DNA of 6,397 bases, taken from positions 1 to 6,397 of the forward strand of contig JABUSD010000246.1 in assembly GCA_021442845.1 (NCBI GenBank). The letters are read 5' to 3'. A program made the translations under genes and the position numbers. A model generated the notes under the pieces. It was given only the letters and a program-made list of their open reading frames with translations, was not told the origin of the DNA and did no database searches. The DNA comes from Holdemanella sp. GTDB taxonomy: Bacteria > Bacillota_I > Bacilli_A > Erysipelotrichales > Erysipelotrichaceae. Positions 6,108 through 6,397 of the stretch are shown here, in pieces. Within the stretch, counting starts at the first letter, position 1. The number at the start of each line of letters is the position of its first letter.

Positions 6108-6397
6108 CTATTTCCCTAACTTCTGTCCACTTATAATGACTGTTGCAACCTGTGTATTCAATTCATCTGTAACATCAATACTAGCTACCGCTACACTTCT
6201 TCCATTCTTGATATAATGTGCTTTTGCGATTACCTTTTTTCCTTTTACTCCTCCTAGAAAAGTAATGGTTGATGTCTGTGATACACATGGATTTTCCATT
6301 TTATGATTTGCTAATACCGCAAAGGCAAAATCAGCTAAGGTAAACATGACACCTCCCATAACTTTACCTACGGCATTGTAGTGCTTTGGTTCTATTA
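6108..6397 (-). CDS. PaaI-family hot-dog thioesterase, partial
   Basis: The N-terminus lies beyond the right edge; the reading frame stays open to position 6395, so the ATG at 6359 is internal. The visible 95 residues begin IEPKHYNAVGKVMGGVMFTL, followed by ADFAFAVLANH. This is the central helix signature of PaaI/YbgC-like hot-dog acyl-CoA thioesterases (N-x-x-G-x-x-H-G-G-x-x-x-x-L-x-D). The conserved Asp of LAD is present, as are the Asn and the GG, but Met occupies the usual His position of HGG. The strands after it (TSTITFLGGVKGKKVIAKAH, SVAVASIDVTDE, VATVIISGQKL) follow the expected order to the C-terminus. Members hydrolyse acyl- or aryl-acetyl-CoA esters in the cytoplasm. It is the most upstream gene of the operon visible here, one base before the aminotransferase; its promoter lies outside the window. 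Confidence 0.87.
   Translation of the reverse strand, partial: IEPKHYNAVGKVMGGVMFTLADFAFAVLANHKMENPCVSQTSTITFLGGVKGKKVIAKAHYIKNGRSVAVASIDVTDELNTQVATVIISGQKLGK

Noticed and set aside
6108..6359. Complete 83-residue protein starting at ATG 6359
   Set aside because: The frame remains open upstream to the window edge and that upstream part encodes the conserved N-x-x-G of the hot-dog motif, so the gene is truncated by the window and this Met is internal.

Overview
The window is AT-rich and densely coded. Seven of its eight genes lie on the minus strand; only the tail of a DegV-family gene is on the plus strand. Strong AGGAGG-type ribosome sites, lipobox-type lipoproteins, short T-tailed hairpin terminators and a DegV protein point to a low-GC Gram-positive (Firmicutes) anaerobe. 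The [4Fe-4S]/FMN/FAD ene-reductase fits a gut fermenter such as a member of Erysipelotrichaceae or Clostridia, but that placement is inference from gene content and no taxonomic marker is present.

Layout, left to right. At 3-167 (+) is the C-terminus of a DegV fatty-acid-binding protein, which meets a minus-strand gene tail to tail at a shared palindromic terminator (160-188). At 181-2369 (-) is a three-gene cell-envelope cluster, transcribed in the order: unknown lipoprotein (1284-2369), DUF1349 concanavalin-like protein (659-1270), rhodanese lipoprotein (181-642). The gaps are 13 and 16 bases, so it reads as one operon. At 2432-4468 (-) is a 678-residue old-yellow-enzyme/2,4-dienoyl-CoA reductase-type flavoenzyme, flanked by terminators on both sides and preceded by its own promoter. 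At 4554-6397 (-) is a tightly coupled operon: PaaI-type hot-dog thioesterase (cut by the window edge), class I/II PLP aminotransferase (1-base gap), and a small ABM-domain monooxygenase-like protein (4-base ATGA overlap).

How they may work together. A thioesterase, an aminotransferase, an ABM protein and an ene-reductase lie next to each other in one orientation. This resembles a catabolic or detoxifying set acting on an amino acid or an unsaturated acid or its CoA ester. The substrate cannot be read from the sequence. The reductase has features I associate with the 2-enoate reductase/BaiCD-BaiH branch. The lipoprotein cluster is probably a separate unit with an extracytoplasmic sulfurtransferase-like protein.

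There is no gene-free stretch longer than about 90 bases. I saw no tRNA, rRNA, CRISPR array, insertion sequence or riboswitch.
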